The notes: generated by a model not told the origin, from the letters alone. A stretch of DNA of 64,000 nucleotides from Bauldia sp. (GCA_020442065.1 JAGRKZ010000014.1:55787-119786); one strand, 5' to 3'; positions 53,767 to 62,762 are shown, numbered from the stretch's first letter. A program made the numbers and translations.

Positions 53767-54107
53767 CGCCAGTTCCCCCGGTACGCACTCTGCTCCAACC
53801 TATTTTGCCCGCCCCGAGCAACCTTGGGAACTCCTCAATTTGAGGTAGGTGCCGGTAGAATGACTGAAAGGTTGGCGACTGACGGCTTCGGTGTCTTTTC
53901 TCTGAGCAAAAGGCAACGTTTGCACCCAAGCTCAGCAAAGTGGGTCGCCTTCAATTTGGTCATCGGCGCCTTGGCTATCCCGGGGCAGAAGGATCGCGAC
54001 GAGGGAAGGAACCAGCGCCACCGTGCCGGAGGGGAGGGCAAAGTTGCGATCCGTGCCACCGACGTGGGGAGGTCTAGCGGGCACTTTGTGCGATCGCTTT
54101 GGGAGCG
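53767..54107. other. Intergenic gap upstream of rfbA
   Basis: No gene is supported. The AT-richer segment 53790-53950 likely contains the rfb operon promoter on the minus strand. Frames crossing it are extensions of shadows. No palindrome like the RTX operator was seen. Confidence 0.4.
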
Positions 54108-55283
54108 TCACATCTGTCTTTTGATGGCTCGGTAGATCGCATCGCGCAGGGCTTTCTCGCGTGGATCATTCTCCAGATAGAAGTCGAGCTTGTTCATGAC
54201 GTACGCGTATCCGAGGTGAGCGTCCGGATCGGCGAACGCGAACGACCCACCGGCGCCCGGTGAACCGAATGCCCGCGGGCTCGTACCAAACCAGACGGTT
54301 GGACCGGGTCGGAGAAATCCCAGCGAGAAGTAGCTCGGGACCCCCAGTACCTCGTCAAGGTCACCGGCCATCGCCGGCGGTGCGGCAATGAGATCAAGCG
54401 TCTCCTGGGTGATCCCGAGCTCGGCACCGCCTTCCGCAAAACAGGAGTAGGTTCGAGCAATCGCTCGCGCGGTTCCGACGCCATTGCCGGCAGGCACCTC
54501 GACCTCAAGATAGCTTCGATCGTTGGGGTCCACGCCCAATCCCATGAACGACCGACGAAGCAGAGAGCGTGGCCGGATCATCCTCATGGTTACGGCAGGG
54601 GGCGTGTATCGAAGCGCCAGGAGACCGCGCCACCGCGACAGCGGCTCGACCTTCGCGAGCCGCTCGTCTGGGATCTCCGGCGGCAGACCGATGTAGAAGT
54701 CGAGGCCGAGCGGTCGCGCGATCTCTTCGTGGAAGAATTGGCCGAGGGTGCGATGTGCTGGATCGACGCGTCGGATCAGCTCCTGCATGTACAGACCGAG
54801 CGTCATCGTGTGGTAGCCGTGCCGCGTGCCTGGCTGCCACGCTGGCTTCTGCCGAGCGAGGAGGTGCGCCATGTAGTCGAGGTCGCGGATCTTGTTGAGC
54901 GTCAACGTCTCGTCGAGCAAGACAAGCCCGGCCTCGTGGCCGAGAAGTTGACGCACCGTGACGGTCTCTTTGCCGTTCTGAGCGAACTCGGGCCAGTAGT
55001 GCGCCACCGTTTGTTCGTAGTCGAGCCAGCCGCGCGCGTTTGCCACCGCAAGCGTCATTGCCGCGAGGCCCTTGGTGGTGGACATGACGACAACCATGGT
55101 GTCGTCTTTCCATGGATCGTCCTGTTTCGGTGTCCGGCGGCCGCCCCAGAGGTCGACGACCTTTTCGCCTCGCCAGTACGCCGCTACGGCGGCACCGATC
55201 TCACCGCGTTCGGCGAAGTTACGCTCAAACTCGTCGCATACCTGTTCGAAGCCTGGTGCGACCTGTCCCTGCGTCATCGGCAT
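54108..55283 (-). CDS. Serine hydrolase, beta-lactamase/esterase (class C-like) family
   Basis: A 391-residue protein from ATG 55283 (MPMTQGQVAPGFEQVCDEFE). The nucleophile motif is STTK (in VVMSTTKGLAAMTLA); the second motif is YHTMTLG (Tyr-His-Thr, a YxN variant); SPGAGGSFAFADPD replaces KTG by GAGG-like text, common in EstB-type esterases. No signal peptide, so cytoplasmic. The frame extends to 55556 but overlaps the 5' side of the divergent MBL gene. Substrate unknown. Confidence 0.85.
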   Translation of the reverse strand: MPMTQGQVAPGFEQVCDEFERNFAERGEIGAAVAAYWRGEKVVDLWGGRRTPKQDDPWKDDTMVVVMSTTKGLAAMTLAVANARGWLDYEQTVAHYWPEFAQNGKETVTVRQLLGHEAGLVLLDETLTLNKIRDLDYMAHLLARQKPAWQPGTRHGYHTMTLGLYMQELIRRVDPAHRTLGQFFHEEIARPLGLDFYIGLPPEIPDERLAKVEPLSRWRGLLALRYTPPAVTMRMIRPRSLLRRSFMGLGVDPNDRSYLEVEVPAGNGVGTARAIARTYSCFAEGGAELGITQETLDLIAAPPAMAGDLDEVLGVPSYFSLGFLRPGPTVWFGTSPRAFGSPGAGGSFAFADPDAHLGYAYVMNKLDFYLENDPREKALRDAIYRAIKRQM

Positions 55284-55568
55284 CGCAGACCCCGTTTCGT
55301 GAGGACTGACCGCATTCACTACCAAGCCGACGCGTCGGGGACTTTGCGTAGAATCAAGCCATGTCCCGCGACAATTGCGCTGTCGGGTCGGAGCTAGCAT
55401 TACGCCGGTTTGAGGGACGCAATCCGAGGTAAAAAGAGGATAGTGTTCACCACCAAGGTCGACACCACGAAGCCGACCTTGAGCATCCTGTCTGGGCACG
55501 CTGAAACACGAGCGTACCGACGACCCATCGACCCTACTCGAGGGACATTCTGGCAAGGAGGCGTGAGG

Positions 55569-56240
55569 ATGTCGGGCAATCTCTTTGCATCCAGCGGCGA
55601 CGCGAGCCTTCAGTCCTCGATCCGCGGCTTACACGCGACGCCAACGGCACCGTTGCCCTTCCTCCGCGGTGTGGTGGTGCGATCCTTTGTTCTGGAGCGC
55701 GCGCGGGGAAACGTCATCGTCTATCACTCACCGGGCATCACTGCGGCCGCGCAAGAAATCCTCAGGCTTGGAAGGCCAGAGCGCCTTCTGGTCAACCACT
55801 GGCATGAGGCGATGTTCGACCCGCCGTATCTCGATGTGCCGATCTTCGTCCATCAACACGACCGTGGACGAACAGACTTGCCGATCGCCGGGATCTTCTC
55901 GAAACGAGAGAAGATCGCCGATGATCTCGAAATTATCCCCACACCTGGACACACCAGTGGTGCCACCATGTTCCTGTGGGACAACGGCGAACGCCGGGTG
56001 CTGTTTCCCGGAGATTCAATCTGGGTGGAAAAAGGGGAGTGGAAGGCGGTGCTGCTCGGGGAGAGCGACCGCGAGGCCTATATCGACAGCCTTTCGTCTT
56101 TGATGGACCTGGACTTCGATCTCCTCGTGCCGTGGGCGAGTGAGGAAGGTCGGTTCCACGGCTATGGTATCACCCGCGCTCAGGCGCGGAGCAAACTCCA
56201 AAGGATCGTCGATCGCCTTAGGGCCGGAGAGGACGGGTAG
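55569..56240 (+). CDS. MBL-fold metallo-hydrolase
   Basis: A 223-residue protein from ATG 55569 (MSGNLFASSGDASLQSSIRG), with a GGAGGCG ribosome site. LLVNHWHEAMFDPP carries the first His residues, IIPTPGHTSGATMF the central His, and VLFPGDSIWVEKGEW the metal-bridging Asp, so the usual HxHxDH is altered to HWHEAMFD, which is unusual. Divergent from the serine hydrolase gene. Probably a cytoplasmic hydrolase or thiolesterase; substrate unknown. Confidence 0.75.
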   Translation: MSGNLFASSGDASLQSSIRGLHATPTAPLPFLRGVVVRSFVLERARGNVIVYHSPGITAAAQEILRLGRPERLLVNHWHEAMFDPPYLDVPIFVHQHDRGRTDLPIAGIFSKREKIADDLEIIPTPGHTSGATMFLWDNGERRVLFPGDSIWVEKGEWKAVLLGESDREAYIDSLSSLMDLDFDLLVPWASEEGRFHGYGITRAQARSKLQRIVDRLRAGEDG

Positions 56241-56324
56241 CTACTCAGGTCCCCTGAAGCGGTCGCTGGTGGCCTACGGATGCGATGATCGTATTGGGCC
56301 TCGAAGTCGAACCGACCTTGCACC

Positions 56325-56597
56325 TCACCGGGCGGTCGGATTGCGAAGTCGGACGCCGACGCCGCCGCCGTTCTCATCAATGAATTCCACTCCGGCCGAC
56401 TCTAGCGCGCGTTTGAGGGCGAACTCGTTAGCCGTCGTCAATTCACCGGTCGGTTCCGGCAATTCTGCTCGTCGAATGGTTCGAAGACTGACCGCTGATA
56501 TCCGCGAAAGATCAGCCGCGCTCCAATGAAGCAGCGCCCTGGCGGCGCGAAGCTGAGCGGCGAGAGCGGACTTATCGCTTGACACTTTTAGTGACAT
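56325..56597 (-). CDS. XRE-family transcriptional regulator
   Basis: A 90-residue protein (MSLKVSSDKSALAAQLRAAR). The helix-turn-helix is LRAARALLHWSAADLSRIS, then VSLRTIRRAELP; the end FIDENGGGVGVRLRNP is typical of small XRE regulators in alphaproteobacterial genomes. A 12-bp palindrome covers its start codon, which suggests autorepression. It lies at the edge of the mobile zone at 56.6-62.6 kb. Confidence 0.85.
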   Translation of the reverse strand: MSLKVSSDKSALAAQLRAARALLHWSAADLSRISAVSLRTIRRAELPEPTGELTTANEFALKRALESAGVEFIDENGGGVGVRLRNPTAR

Positions 56598-56616
56598 ATG
56601 TCATTTATGAAGACAT
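56592..56616. promoter_or_regulatory. Probable XRE operator over its own start
   Basis: TGACATATGTCA (56592-56603) is a perfect 12-bp palindrome overlapping the regulator's ATG (56597-56595 on the minus strand). A further GACAT half-site follows at 56612-56616. Binding here would block its own translation start region and any divergent promoter. Confidence 0.5.
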
Positions 56617-56636
56617 AAACCTCGGAGGCTGCCGAG

Positions 56637-56816
56637 ATGCTCAACCACGCTGTCTCCACCTACCAGACGATTCGTGATCGGACTCTAACCCTCGAACCGG
56701 ACTTGGACGAGCGGACGCTTGCCAACACGTCGGAGGGGGTGACGGAATTGAACGAGAGGATGAGGGTCGGCTCAGGCACGAACCGGACGCCGACTGCGCC
56801 CGCTATGACCGCTTGA
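56637..56816 (+). pseudogene. Gp157-like phage gene, 5' remnant
   Basis: The 59-codon frame reads MLNHAVSTYQTIRDRTLTLE and PDLDERTLANTSEGVTELNE, which resembles the start of a siphovirus Gp157-type protein, then changes to unrelated text and stops. It is divergent from the XRE gene. The family is from memory of the N-terminal phrase; a remnant in any case. Confidence 0.4.
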
Positions 56817-56826
56817 GGAGGACCGT

Positions 56827-57077
56827 ATGATGGAGCGTTCCGAGATCCTGGCCGCGAGGGGCGAACTCAAGCTCTACGGCATGAAGACCGCCTTCGACGA
56901 GATCATCACCACCGCCGTCAAGCGCCAACACGAAACACCACCAACCTCGCCTTCAGCGAATGGCCGAGTGTCTTCGGCGACGCCAAGATGACCACCGCGC
57001 TCCTCGATCGCCTCACACATCACTGCGACATCGTCGAGACCGGCAACGACAGTTGGCGCTTCAAGAACCGCGCCTGA
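56827..57077 (+). pseudogene. IS21-family IstB ATPase, internal deletion
   Basis: After a GAGGAGGACC ribosome site the frame gives [20 protein letters not shown] and [14 protein letters not shown], the IstB N-terminus. It then jumps, with a frame change, to [20 protein letters not shown] and [19 protein letters not shown], the IstB C-terminus. The ATPase core between them is gone. istA is absent. Confidence 0.82.
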
Positions 57078-57360
57078 TCAGCACCGCGTCCCTCAAACCG
57101 CGCTAGCCGGGCTTCGCAACCCCGACCAGCTCCGCCCGGCGAGCGCTGACCGTCTGTGTCCTTCATCCAAGGGCTTGGATGCTGCGGTCAGCACACTTTC
57201 GGATTGGATCCGGTCGGACGCTCAAGTGATCGAAGTTGGTCATGATCCAGCATAGTGGCGAATCGCGCCAACCCGTTCTTGCCTTGGGTGTCATCGCGCG
57301 ACGGAACCTTCAGATGGGTGCGCCGTCACTGCTGAGGACCGTCTGCCATTGCCAAAACGA
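57078..57360. other. Gap after IS21 remnant, nothing supported
   Basis: No coding frame, RNA or clear repeat is supported. It probably contains the former right end of the IS21 element and the truncated 3' side of the DUF5681 operon. Confidence 0.35.
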
Positions 57361-57924
57361 TCATTTCATCGTCCACCAGTCCGGCCAACGCACCTTGTTT
57401 GGTGTTCTGGTAGCTCGCATTACTGTTTCCTGCTGTTTGCGAGTAAGGCGGCGGTTGCCCAATCGCGCCAGCGCCGCTTCGACGATCCACGGCTCGAGCG
57501 CCATGCGGGCGGTTTCGCGATGGCGATCGAGCTTTCGAGCCATCCGCAAAGGCTCGAGAGCGGAGGTAACGCTGCCCGGAGTCACAACAACGCGTATCAG
57601 AGTGTGCAGGATTAGATTGTGCGATTGACGGTTCACTTTCGCCGTCTCGATCGCGGACATTGCAGCACGAGCGGCGGCCGTATTTCCGGAAAGGGCTTGC
57701 TTCGTCAGATTAAGCAGGAACGCCGCGGCGGCAGTGACCTCACGTTCGACGCCATCTTCGCGGATGGTCACCTTCTGACCCAGTACGGCTTCGTATGGAA
57801 GATCATTGCTTCGGCCGGGCGGGCGACCCTTCGGATTGGCACGCTGGCCTTTCTGGAACCGGGTCGATTTCGGTGGCCGGCGATAACCGACCTTGTATTC
57901 ATCACTCGAGTCGTCGTCGCTCAT
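57361..57924 (-). CDS. DUF5681 protein (second copy)
   Basis: A 187-residue protein from ATG 57924 (MSDDDSSDEYKVGYRRPPKS). The phrase TRFQKGQRANPKGRPPGRSN is the DUF5681 hallmark, followed by EAVLGQKVTIREDGVEREVT and a helical body. Such proteins occur near phage terminases and may be small-terminase-like. It overlaps the other DUF5681 gene by 4 bases. Downstream lies IS debris where a large terminase might once have been. Confidence 0.75.
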   Translation of the reverse strand: MSDDDSSDEYKVGYRRPPKSTRFQKGQRANPKGRPPGRSNDLPYEAVLGQKVTIREDGVEREVTAAAAFLLNLTKQALSGNTAAARAAMSAIETAKVNRQSHNLILHTLIRVVVTPGSVTSALEPLRMARKLDRHRETARMALEPWIVEAALARLGNRRLTRKQQETVMRATRTPNKVRWPDWWTMK

Positions 57925-58487
57925 TCCGGGGTACCTCGCGGCCAACGCACCTTGTCCGGCTCGCGCGTGCAGCGGTTGATGTCGGCGATCTCGTTGCCGG
58001 TCAGTCGCCGTCCTCCCTTCCGACGCCCCAAGGCCACTCGCACGGCCCACGTTTCAAGAAGCAGGCGATCAGGAAAGCCCCTATCAACCCATCGATCATC
58101 GCGGCAGGCGATGCCTAGAATGAGCATGGCTTCGTCGGCGTTGTCCGGATCGTATTCGACGAGCCGCTTGAAGGACGGGATCTTTGGCTTGCGTCTGGCG
58201 GCCAGCGCCTTGTCGCGCTTGGCGATCATCTTCAGAACTTCCTTGATCGCCGAACGATTGCCAGCAATCGCATCCTGATAGGTGCGATGCTGGATCGCTT
58301 CCTCGACCGTCGCCTCGCGTGCGACGCCGTTGCGAGTGATTGTCAGCGTTTTGTCGATGAGAATGTCGAAGGCGGAGCCTGTGGTTTCCTGGAGCCGCTT
58401 CCTCGGCCGGCCTTTCGGGTTGCCGCTGGTGCCCTTCTTGAACCGATTGTCCACCGGTGGGTCTCCGGATCCTTTCCCTTTGCTCAC
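57921..58487 (-). CDS. DUF5681 protein (first copy)
   Basis: A 188-residue protein from GTG 58487 (start VSKGKGSGDPPVDN), chosen because GGGAGG lies 11 bases upstream and the GTGA overlaps the methyltransferase stop. FKKGTSGNPKGRPRKR is the DUF5681 motif; FDILIDKTLTITRNGVAREA and a helical C-terminus follow. Both copies end in matching phrases (RCTREPDKVRWPRG and RATRTPNKVRWPDW), so they are paralogues. Confidence 0.75.
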   Translation of the reverse strand: MSKGKGSGDPPVDNRFKKGTSGNPKGRPRKRLQETTGSAFDILIDKTLTITRNGVAREATVEEAIQHRTYQDAIAGNRSAIKEVLKMIAKRDKALAARRKPKIPSFKRLVEYDPDNADEAMLILGIACRDDRWVDRGFPDRLLLETWAVRVALGRRKGGRRLTGNEIADINRCTREPDKVRWPRGTPE

Positions 58488-59761
58488 CGCGCGGCCTCCC
58501 GATGCAAGATCGGCTTTCTGCCGGTCAGGGATTTCCAGCGCTCGACGGCAACATCGATGTAGCCGGGGTCGATGTCGATGCCGCGGCATCGTCGACCCAC
58601 GCGCTCCGCAGCGATCAGCGTGGTGCCCGAACCGAGGAAGATATCGAGGACCAGTTCACCGCGCCGCGTCACATCCTGAATGGCGTCAGCCACCAGCGCG
58701 ACGGGCTTGACCGTCGGATGGAGCGCCAGATCCTCGTGCCGGCTTCCGGCGAGCGAGTTGACCGAGGCATAGTCCCACACATTTGTCCGGTTCCGGCCAT
58801 GCTTGCCGAGTTCGACCGCATTGAAGTGGGCTGCTTTGCCAACCTTGAAGACGAACACCAGTTCGTGTTTCGAGCGGTAGAGGGAGCCCATGCCGGCGTT
58901 CGACTTGTTCCACACGCAGAGGTTCAGGAGATCGCCATAGACCTCGGCACCAACGCGCGCGACATCATCCATGTGCCGCCAGTCCATGCACACGAAGTGC
59001 ACCGCGCCATCGCGAGAGGCGCTCGCGCATGCGCCCAGAGTCTGAGCGAGGAAGGCCCGGAATGCTTCGTCGCTCATTTCACCCGAGGCCATGGCGAACT
59101 CCCGATGCCGTCCTCTCGCGTTGACGAAGCCGTTGATCGGCACATTGTAGGGGGGATCGAGAAAGGCTGCGTCGATCTCCGCGTTCTCGCCAACGACGGC
59201 ACGAAGAAAGTCGAGGTCTCGCCCATCGCCGCAGCCGATGCGGTGCTCTCCGAGGATCCAAATGTCGCCGGGTTTCGTGCGCGGCTCGACGGGAACAGCT
59301 GGGATGTTCTCGTCGTCGGGATCATCCTGGCTCTTCATGATCACGTCGATCTCACCGGTCGAGAAGCCCGTGACGGAGAGATCAAGATCGACGTCCATCA
59401 CAGCCAGGTCGGACAGTTCCAGCTTGAGGACCTCGAGGTCCCAACCGGCGTTGAGGGCGATCTTGTTGTCGGCCAGGCGCAAGGCACGCTTCTGCGCATC
59501 CGTGAGGCCGCGAAGGACGATGGTCGGGACCTCGGACATCCCGATGGCCTTCGCTGCGAGTAGCCTTCCGTGACCCGCTATGATCGACCCATCGCCGTCA
59601 ATCAGGATCGGATTGGCAAACCCGAACTCGCGGATCGAAGCCACGATCTGATCGACCTGACGCTTGGGATGAGTGCGAGCATTCCGCGGATCAGGCCGAA
59701 GGCTCTCCACCGATCGATATGTAACGGAAAGCGGCGTCGTTAAGGTTGAATCGCTGATCAT
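58484..59761 (-). CDS. ParB-domain DNA methyltransferase (prophage type)
   Basis: A 425-residue protein. Residues 10-110 are a ParB-like domain (LRPDPRNARTHPKRQVDQIV, PILIDGDGSIIAGHGRLLAA). The methylase domain has DPPY in FLDPPYNVP near residue 195, and the SAM-binding FLGSGTTLIAAE near 385, the beta-class order for N6-adenine or N4-cytosine methylation. ALHPTVKPVALV is also conserved. It heads a three-gene operon with two DUF5681 genes, as in many prophages, where it may protect phage DNA from host enzymes. Confidence 0.92.
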   Translation of the reverse strand: MISDSTLTTPLSVTYRSVESLRPDPRNARTHPKRQVDQIVASIREFGFANPILIDGDGSIIAGHGRLLAAKAIGMSEVPTIVLRGLTDAQKRALRLADNKIALNAGWDLEVLKLELSDLAVMDVDLDLSVTGFSTGEIDVIMKSQDDPDDENIPAVPVEPRTKPGDIWILGEHRIGCGDGRDLDFLRAVVGENAEIDAAFLDPPYNVPINGFVNARGRHREFAMASGEMSDEAFRAFLAQTLGACASASRDGAVHFVCMDWRHMDDVARVGAEVYGDLLNLCVWNKSNAGMGSLYRSKHELVFVFKVGKAAHFNAVELGKHGRNRTNVWDYASVNSLAGSRHEDLALHPTVKPVALVADAIQDVTRRGELVLDIFLGSGTTLIAAERVGRRCRGIDIDPGYIDVAVERWKSLTGRKPILHREAAR

Positions 59762-59959
59762 TGGCCGTTGTCGGAACCGACCCTCCTACCGATTCGGGAC
59801 TCTAGGACAGTTCGGCAACGCCCCATAGACCGGTATCAGTTTTGCGAAATTGCCTCTGGACTTCGCAGCACGCCAGAGCGTTGCTGTGACGACGCCCGAA
59901 CCCCGGGCTCTTCTCGGTAGCGGCGAAGCGGTTTCGTCGCCTTACCGAGGAGATCGTCG

Positions 59960-60265
59960 ATGACCCCCAGTTCCAGGAAACGACCCGCCAAGAGCGGCGG
60001 CAACGCATCCAAGGTCGGAGCATCGAAGACCAGGGGACCAGCCGAGACTGTGCCGACTTCGGCCCAGCCTTCAAAGCTGGGTCAGGTCGCAGCGATGCTG
60101 CGTAGACCCAATGGAGCAACCCTCGCCGATCTGGTCACGGCAACCGGATGGCAGGCGCATTCGGTTCGCGGCGCCCTCGCGGGATCGCTGAAGAAGAAGG
60201 GCTACATTATCATCTCCGAGAAGACCGACAGCGTTCGCCGCTATCGCATCGAGTCGGCCGGATGA
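59960..60265 (+). CDS. DUF3489 protein
   Basis: A 101-residue protein. After a basic, Ser-rich head the DUF3489 winged-helix part reads LGQVAAMLRRPNGATLADLV, ATGWQAHSVRGALAG and KKKGYIIISEKTD. AGGAG lies eight bases before ATG 59960. Its stop overlaps the DUF2924 start. This family regularly precedes a DUF2924 gene and a large serine recombinase. Confidence 0.9.
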   Translation: MTPSSRKRPAKSGGNASKVGASKTRGPAETVPTSAQPSKLGQVAAMLRRPNGATLADLVTATGWQAHSVRGALAGSLKKKGYIIISEKTDSVRRYRIESAG

Positions 60266-60678
60266 TGCCTCCGGTCGATATCGAGCGTGAGATCGAGGCC
60301 CTTGCGGGTCTCGATCTCGAAGGCCTTCGCGCCGTCTGGCGCCAGCGATATGGGCCGCCACCCCGACTTCGCTCCGTCGAGCTCCTGCGCCTCCTCCTCG
60401 CCTGGAGGATACAGGCAACCGTCCTTGGTGGTCTCGATCGCGAGACGCGACGCCAGCTCGAGCGGCGTGGACCTGTCCGAGCCGAAGGTCTGGAGCTGGG
60501 TGTCGGTACCAGACTTCGCCGTGTGTGGCAGGGGCGTGTGGTCGAGGTTGTCGTCGAGGCCGAAGGCTTCCGCTTCGAGAACAGGATGTTTCGGAGTCTG
60601 TCGGCGGCGGCAACCGCCATCACCGGGTCTCGCTGGAACGGACCCCGCTTCTTTGGCTTGAGGCAATCCGGTCGATGA
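60262..60678 (+). CDS. DUF2924 protein
   Basis: A 138-residue protein from ATG 60262. LRAVWRQRYGPPPRLRSVEL, LLLAWRIQATVLGGLD, GTRLRRVWQGRVVEVVVEAE and FRSLSAAATAITGSRWNGPR with FFGLR at the end are the DUF2924 signature, with a DNA-binding-like SWIB/recombinase-accessory end. It overlaps both neighbours by 4 bases. Probably an accessory factor of the recombinase. Confidence 0.92.
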   Translation: MMPPVDIEREIEALAGLDLEGLRAVWRQRYGPPPRLRSVELLRLLLAWRIQATVLGGLDRETRRQLERRGPVRAEGLELGVGTRLRRVWQGRVVEVVVEAEGFRFENRMFRSLSAAATAITGSRWNGPRFFGLRQSGR

Positions 60679-62273
60679 CCAAGTCGGCCAAGCGATGTGC
60701 GCTCTATACCCGCAAGAGCTCCGAAGAGGGCCTCGAGCAGGACTTCAACAGCCTCGATGCCCAGCGGGAGGCCTGTGCCGCCTACGTTACCAGTCAGGCG
60801 AGCGAAGGCTGGCGGGCGGTCGAGACCGGGTACGACGACGGCGGCTACTCGGGCGGATCGATGGAGCGGCCCGCCCTGCAAAGGCTGCTTGCCGACATTG
60901 CTGCCGGCAGGATCGACGTGGTCGTGGTCTACAAGATCGATCGGCTAACCCGGGCGCTGGCAGACTTTGCTCGCATGGTCGAGCTCTTCGACCGACACGA
61001 GGTGAGCTTTGTCAGCGTCACCCAGGCCTTCAACACCACCACCAGCATGGGCCGGCTGACCCTCAACGTGCTCCTCTCCTTCGCCCAATTTGAGCGCGAG
61101 GTCACCGGTGAGCGGATCCGCGACAAGATCGCGGCCTCAAAGGCCAAGGGCATGTGGATGGGCGGACACCTGCCCCTCGGCTATGACCTGCCGGCGTCGG
61201 GGAGCCGAACACTTGTGGTCAACCTATCGGAAGCAGAGATCGTCCGAACGATCTTCTCGACCTATCGCGAACTCAGATCGGTCCACGCCCTCGAGCAGTG
61301 GCTTTGCCAGCGCGGCATCCGTTCCAAGCAGCGAACAACCCTCGGCGGCAGGACGATCGGTGGGCAGACCTTCAGCCGCGGCGCCCTATTCCACATGCTC
61401 CGCAACAGGACCTATCTCGGCATGATTATTCACAAGGGCAAGGTCCATCCCGGCGCCCACCCCGCGATCATCGACGTCGATCTCTTCGAGGCCGTACAGT
61501 CCACGCTCGACGCCAATCGCCAACGCACCGCGCCTGCCAAGGACATCGCGTCCCGGGCGCCACTGACCGGCCGCATCTTCGATGCCGACGGCACGCCAAT
61601 GTCGCCGACGTTTGCCTACGGTCGAAAGGGAAGGATCTATCGCTATTACGTGTCGGCCCCCCTCCAGCGGGGTGAGCGGCGACCGAGCGGTGATCAGGAG
61701 ATCAGGCGGGTGCCGGCCGATCTCGTCGAAGCCAAGCTGACCGAGTTCCTACGCCGAACGACACCATCCAAGTCCGACGATCCCCTCGACCTCCTGACCC
61801 GGATCGAGGTCTACCGCGACTCGCTGCAGCTGCTCATGCCCGTCGTTCAGCTTGCCGCCGTTCAAACCCGGCTCGAGGCTGGGGAGAGCGCAGAGCAGGA
61901 CTCAATCGAGCCATCGCAGATGCGAATCTGCCTGCCCCTTCGGATGAGGCGGCGCGGCGGTCGGACGATCATCCTCAATGGCGCGAGATCGATCGCGAAG
62001 CCGGACTCAGTCCTCGTCAAGGCGCTGCGCGCCGCCCATGAGATGATCGACTATGATCCGAGCGGTCTGCCCATCCTCGACCAGGCGCCCGCTTCCCCCT
62101 ATCAAAGGCGGCTCCTCCGCCTCGCCTTCCTTGCACCCGATATCCAGCAGGCGATCCTCGATGGGCGTCAGCCCGAAGGCCTCTCCCTCGCAGGTCTCTT
62201 AGACCGGCCGATCCCGCCGTCCTGGGCCGAGCAGAGCCGCCATATCGTCGGAACGGCGTCCCGGCGGACCTGA
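60675..62273 (+). CDS. Large serine recombinase
   Basis: A 532-residue site-specific recombinase. The catalytic domain has ALYTRKSSEEGLEQDFNSLD with the nucleophile Ser and YKIDRLTRALADFARMVEL; the recombinase domain (about 160-300) has GGHLPLGYDL and ALFHMLRNRTYLGMIIHKGK. The C-terminal part lacks a clear zinc ribbon of four Cys, as usual in this DUF2924-linked subgroup. It probably moves the element or inverts/resolves DNA near the repeats just downstream. Frame intact. Confidence 0.93.
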   Translation: MTKSAKRCALYTRKSSEEGLEQDFNSLDAQREACAAYVTSQASEGWRAVETGYDDGGYSGGSMERPALQRLLADIAAGRIDVVVVYKIDRLTRALADFARMVELFDRHEVSFVSVTQAFNTTTSMGRLTLNVLLSFAQFEREVTGERIRDKIAASKAKGMWMGGHLPLGYDLPASGSRTLVVNLSEAEIVRTIFSTYRELRSVHALEQWLCQRGIRSKQRTTLGGRTIGGQTFSRGALFHMLRNRTYLGMIIHKGKVHPGAHPAIIDVDLFEAVQSTLDANRQRTAPAKDIASRAPLTGRIFDADGTPMSPTFAYGRKGRIYRYYVSAPLQRGERRPSGDQEIRRVPADLVEAKLTEFLRRTTPSKSDDPLDLLTRIEVYRDSLQLLMPVVQLAAVQTRLEAGESAEQDSIEPSQMRICLPLRMRRRGGRTIILNGARSIAKPDSVLVKALRAAHEMIDYDPSGLPILDQAPASPYQRRLLRLAFLAPDIQQAILDGRQPEGLSLAGLLDRPIPPSWAEQSRHIVGTASRRT

Positions 62274-62672
62274 TCGCCGCGGATAGCCGAATCCCGAATA
62301 TTCCCCTGTTTCACGCGCAAATCGGGCCTGTTATCCGTTTCTTCGCCCCCGATACACCGCAGCACGCCCCTGTTTCGTCCAATAACTGGAAAGTGACTTA
62401 AGCCATTGTTATTACGTGCTCTATTGGACCACGATGACGGATTTAAGCGCCCGACGCCCCTGTTCCAGGAGCAAAACGAAGAAAATTCCCAGTTATCGTC
62501 GAAACTCAACCCCGCATCACGCCGCCAGAGACCCGCCGGCCATTGGCGGCTACTTTTCGCCGAGGAAGGGTGAGATTCAGGGCCGACCCAATGGGATTGG
62601 AGTCGCTGAAGGCGGGCTATCGCGCGGAAAAAGCGGCGGCGAACAAAGTCTGAGACAAACTAGCGGGGTGCG
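62274..62672. other. Recombinase-downstream region with CCCCTGTT repeats
   Basis: No gene is supported. CCCCTGTT occurs at 62303-62310, 62367-62374 and 62457-62464, with a variant GGCCTGTT at 62325-62332. TCCAATA (62378-62384) faces TATTGGA (62422-62428). These copies could be recombinase-binding subsites or an attachment region at the element end, before the core tRNA gene. Confidence 0.45.
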
Positions 62673-62762
62673 TGGCGGAGAGGGAGGGATTCGAACCCTC
62701 GGAACGCTTGCGCGCTCAACGGTTTTCGAGACCGCCCCGATCGACCACTCCGGCACCTCTCC
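62673..62762 (-). tRNA. tRNA-Ser (anticodon CGA)
   Basis: On the minus strand the gene begins GGAGAGGTGCCGGAGTGGTC, has the anticodon stem GCGGT/ACCGT around loop CTCGAAA (anticodon CGA, reading UCG), a long variable arm typical of serine tRNA, the GGTTCGAATCC T-arm and a matching acceptor stem CTCTCC with CCA encoded. Length is 90 bases with CCA. Confidence 0.95.

Noticed and set aside
52858..54135. 425-codon plus-strand frame over rfbA
   Set aside because: Antisense shadow of rfbA without recognisable features.
62673..62762. tRNA-Ser as attachment site of the neighbouring element
   Set aside because: Large serine recombinases rarely use tRNA genes, and no duplicated tRNA 3' end was noticed at the other side of the element.
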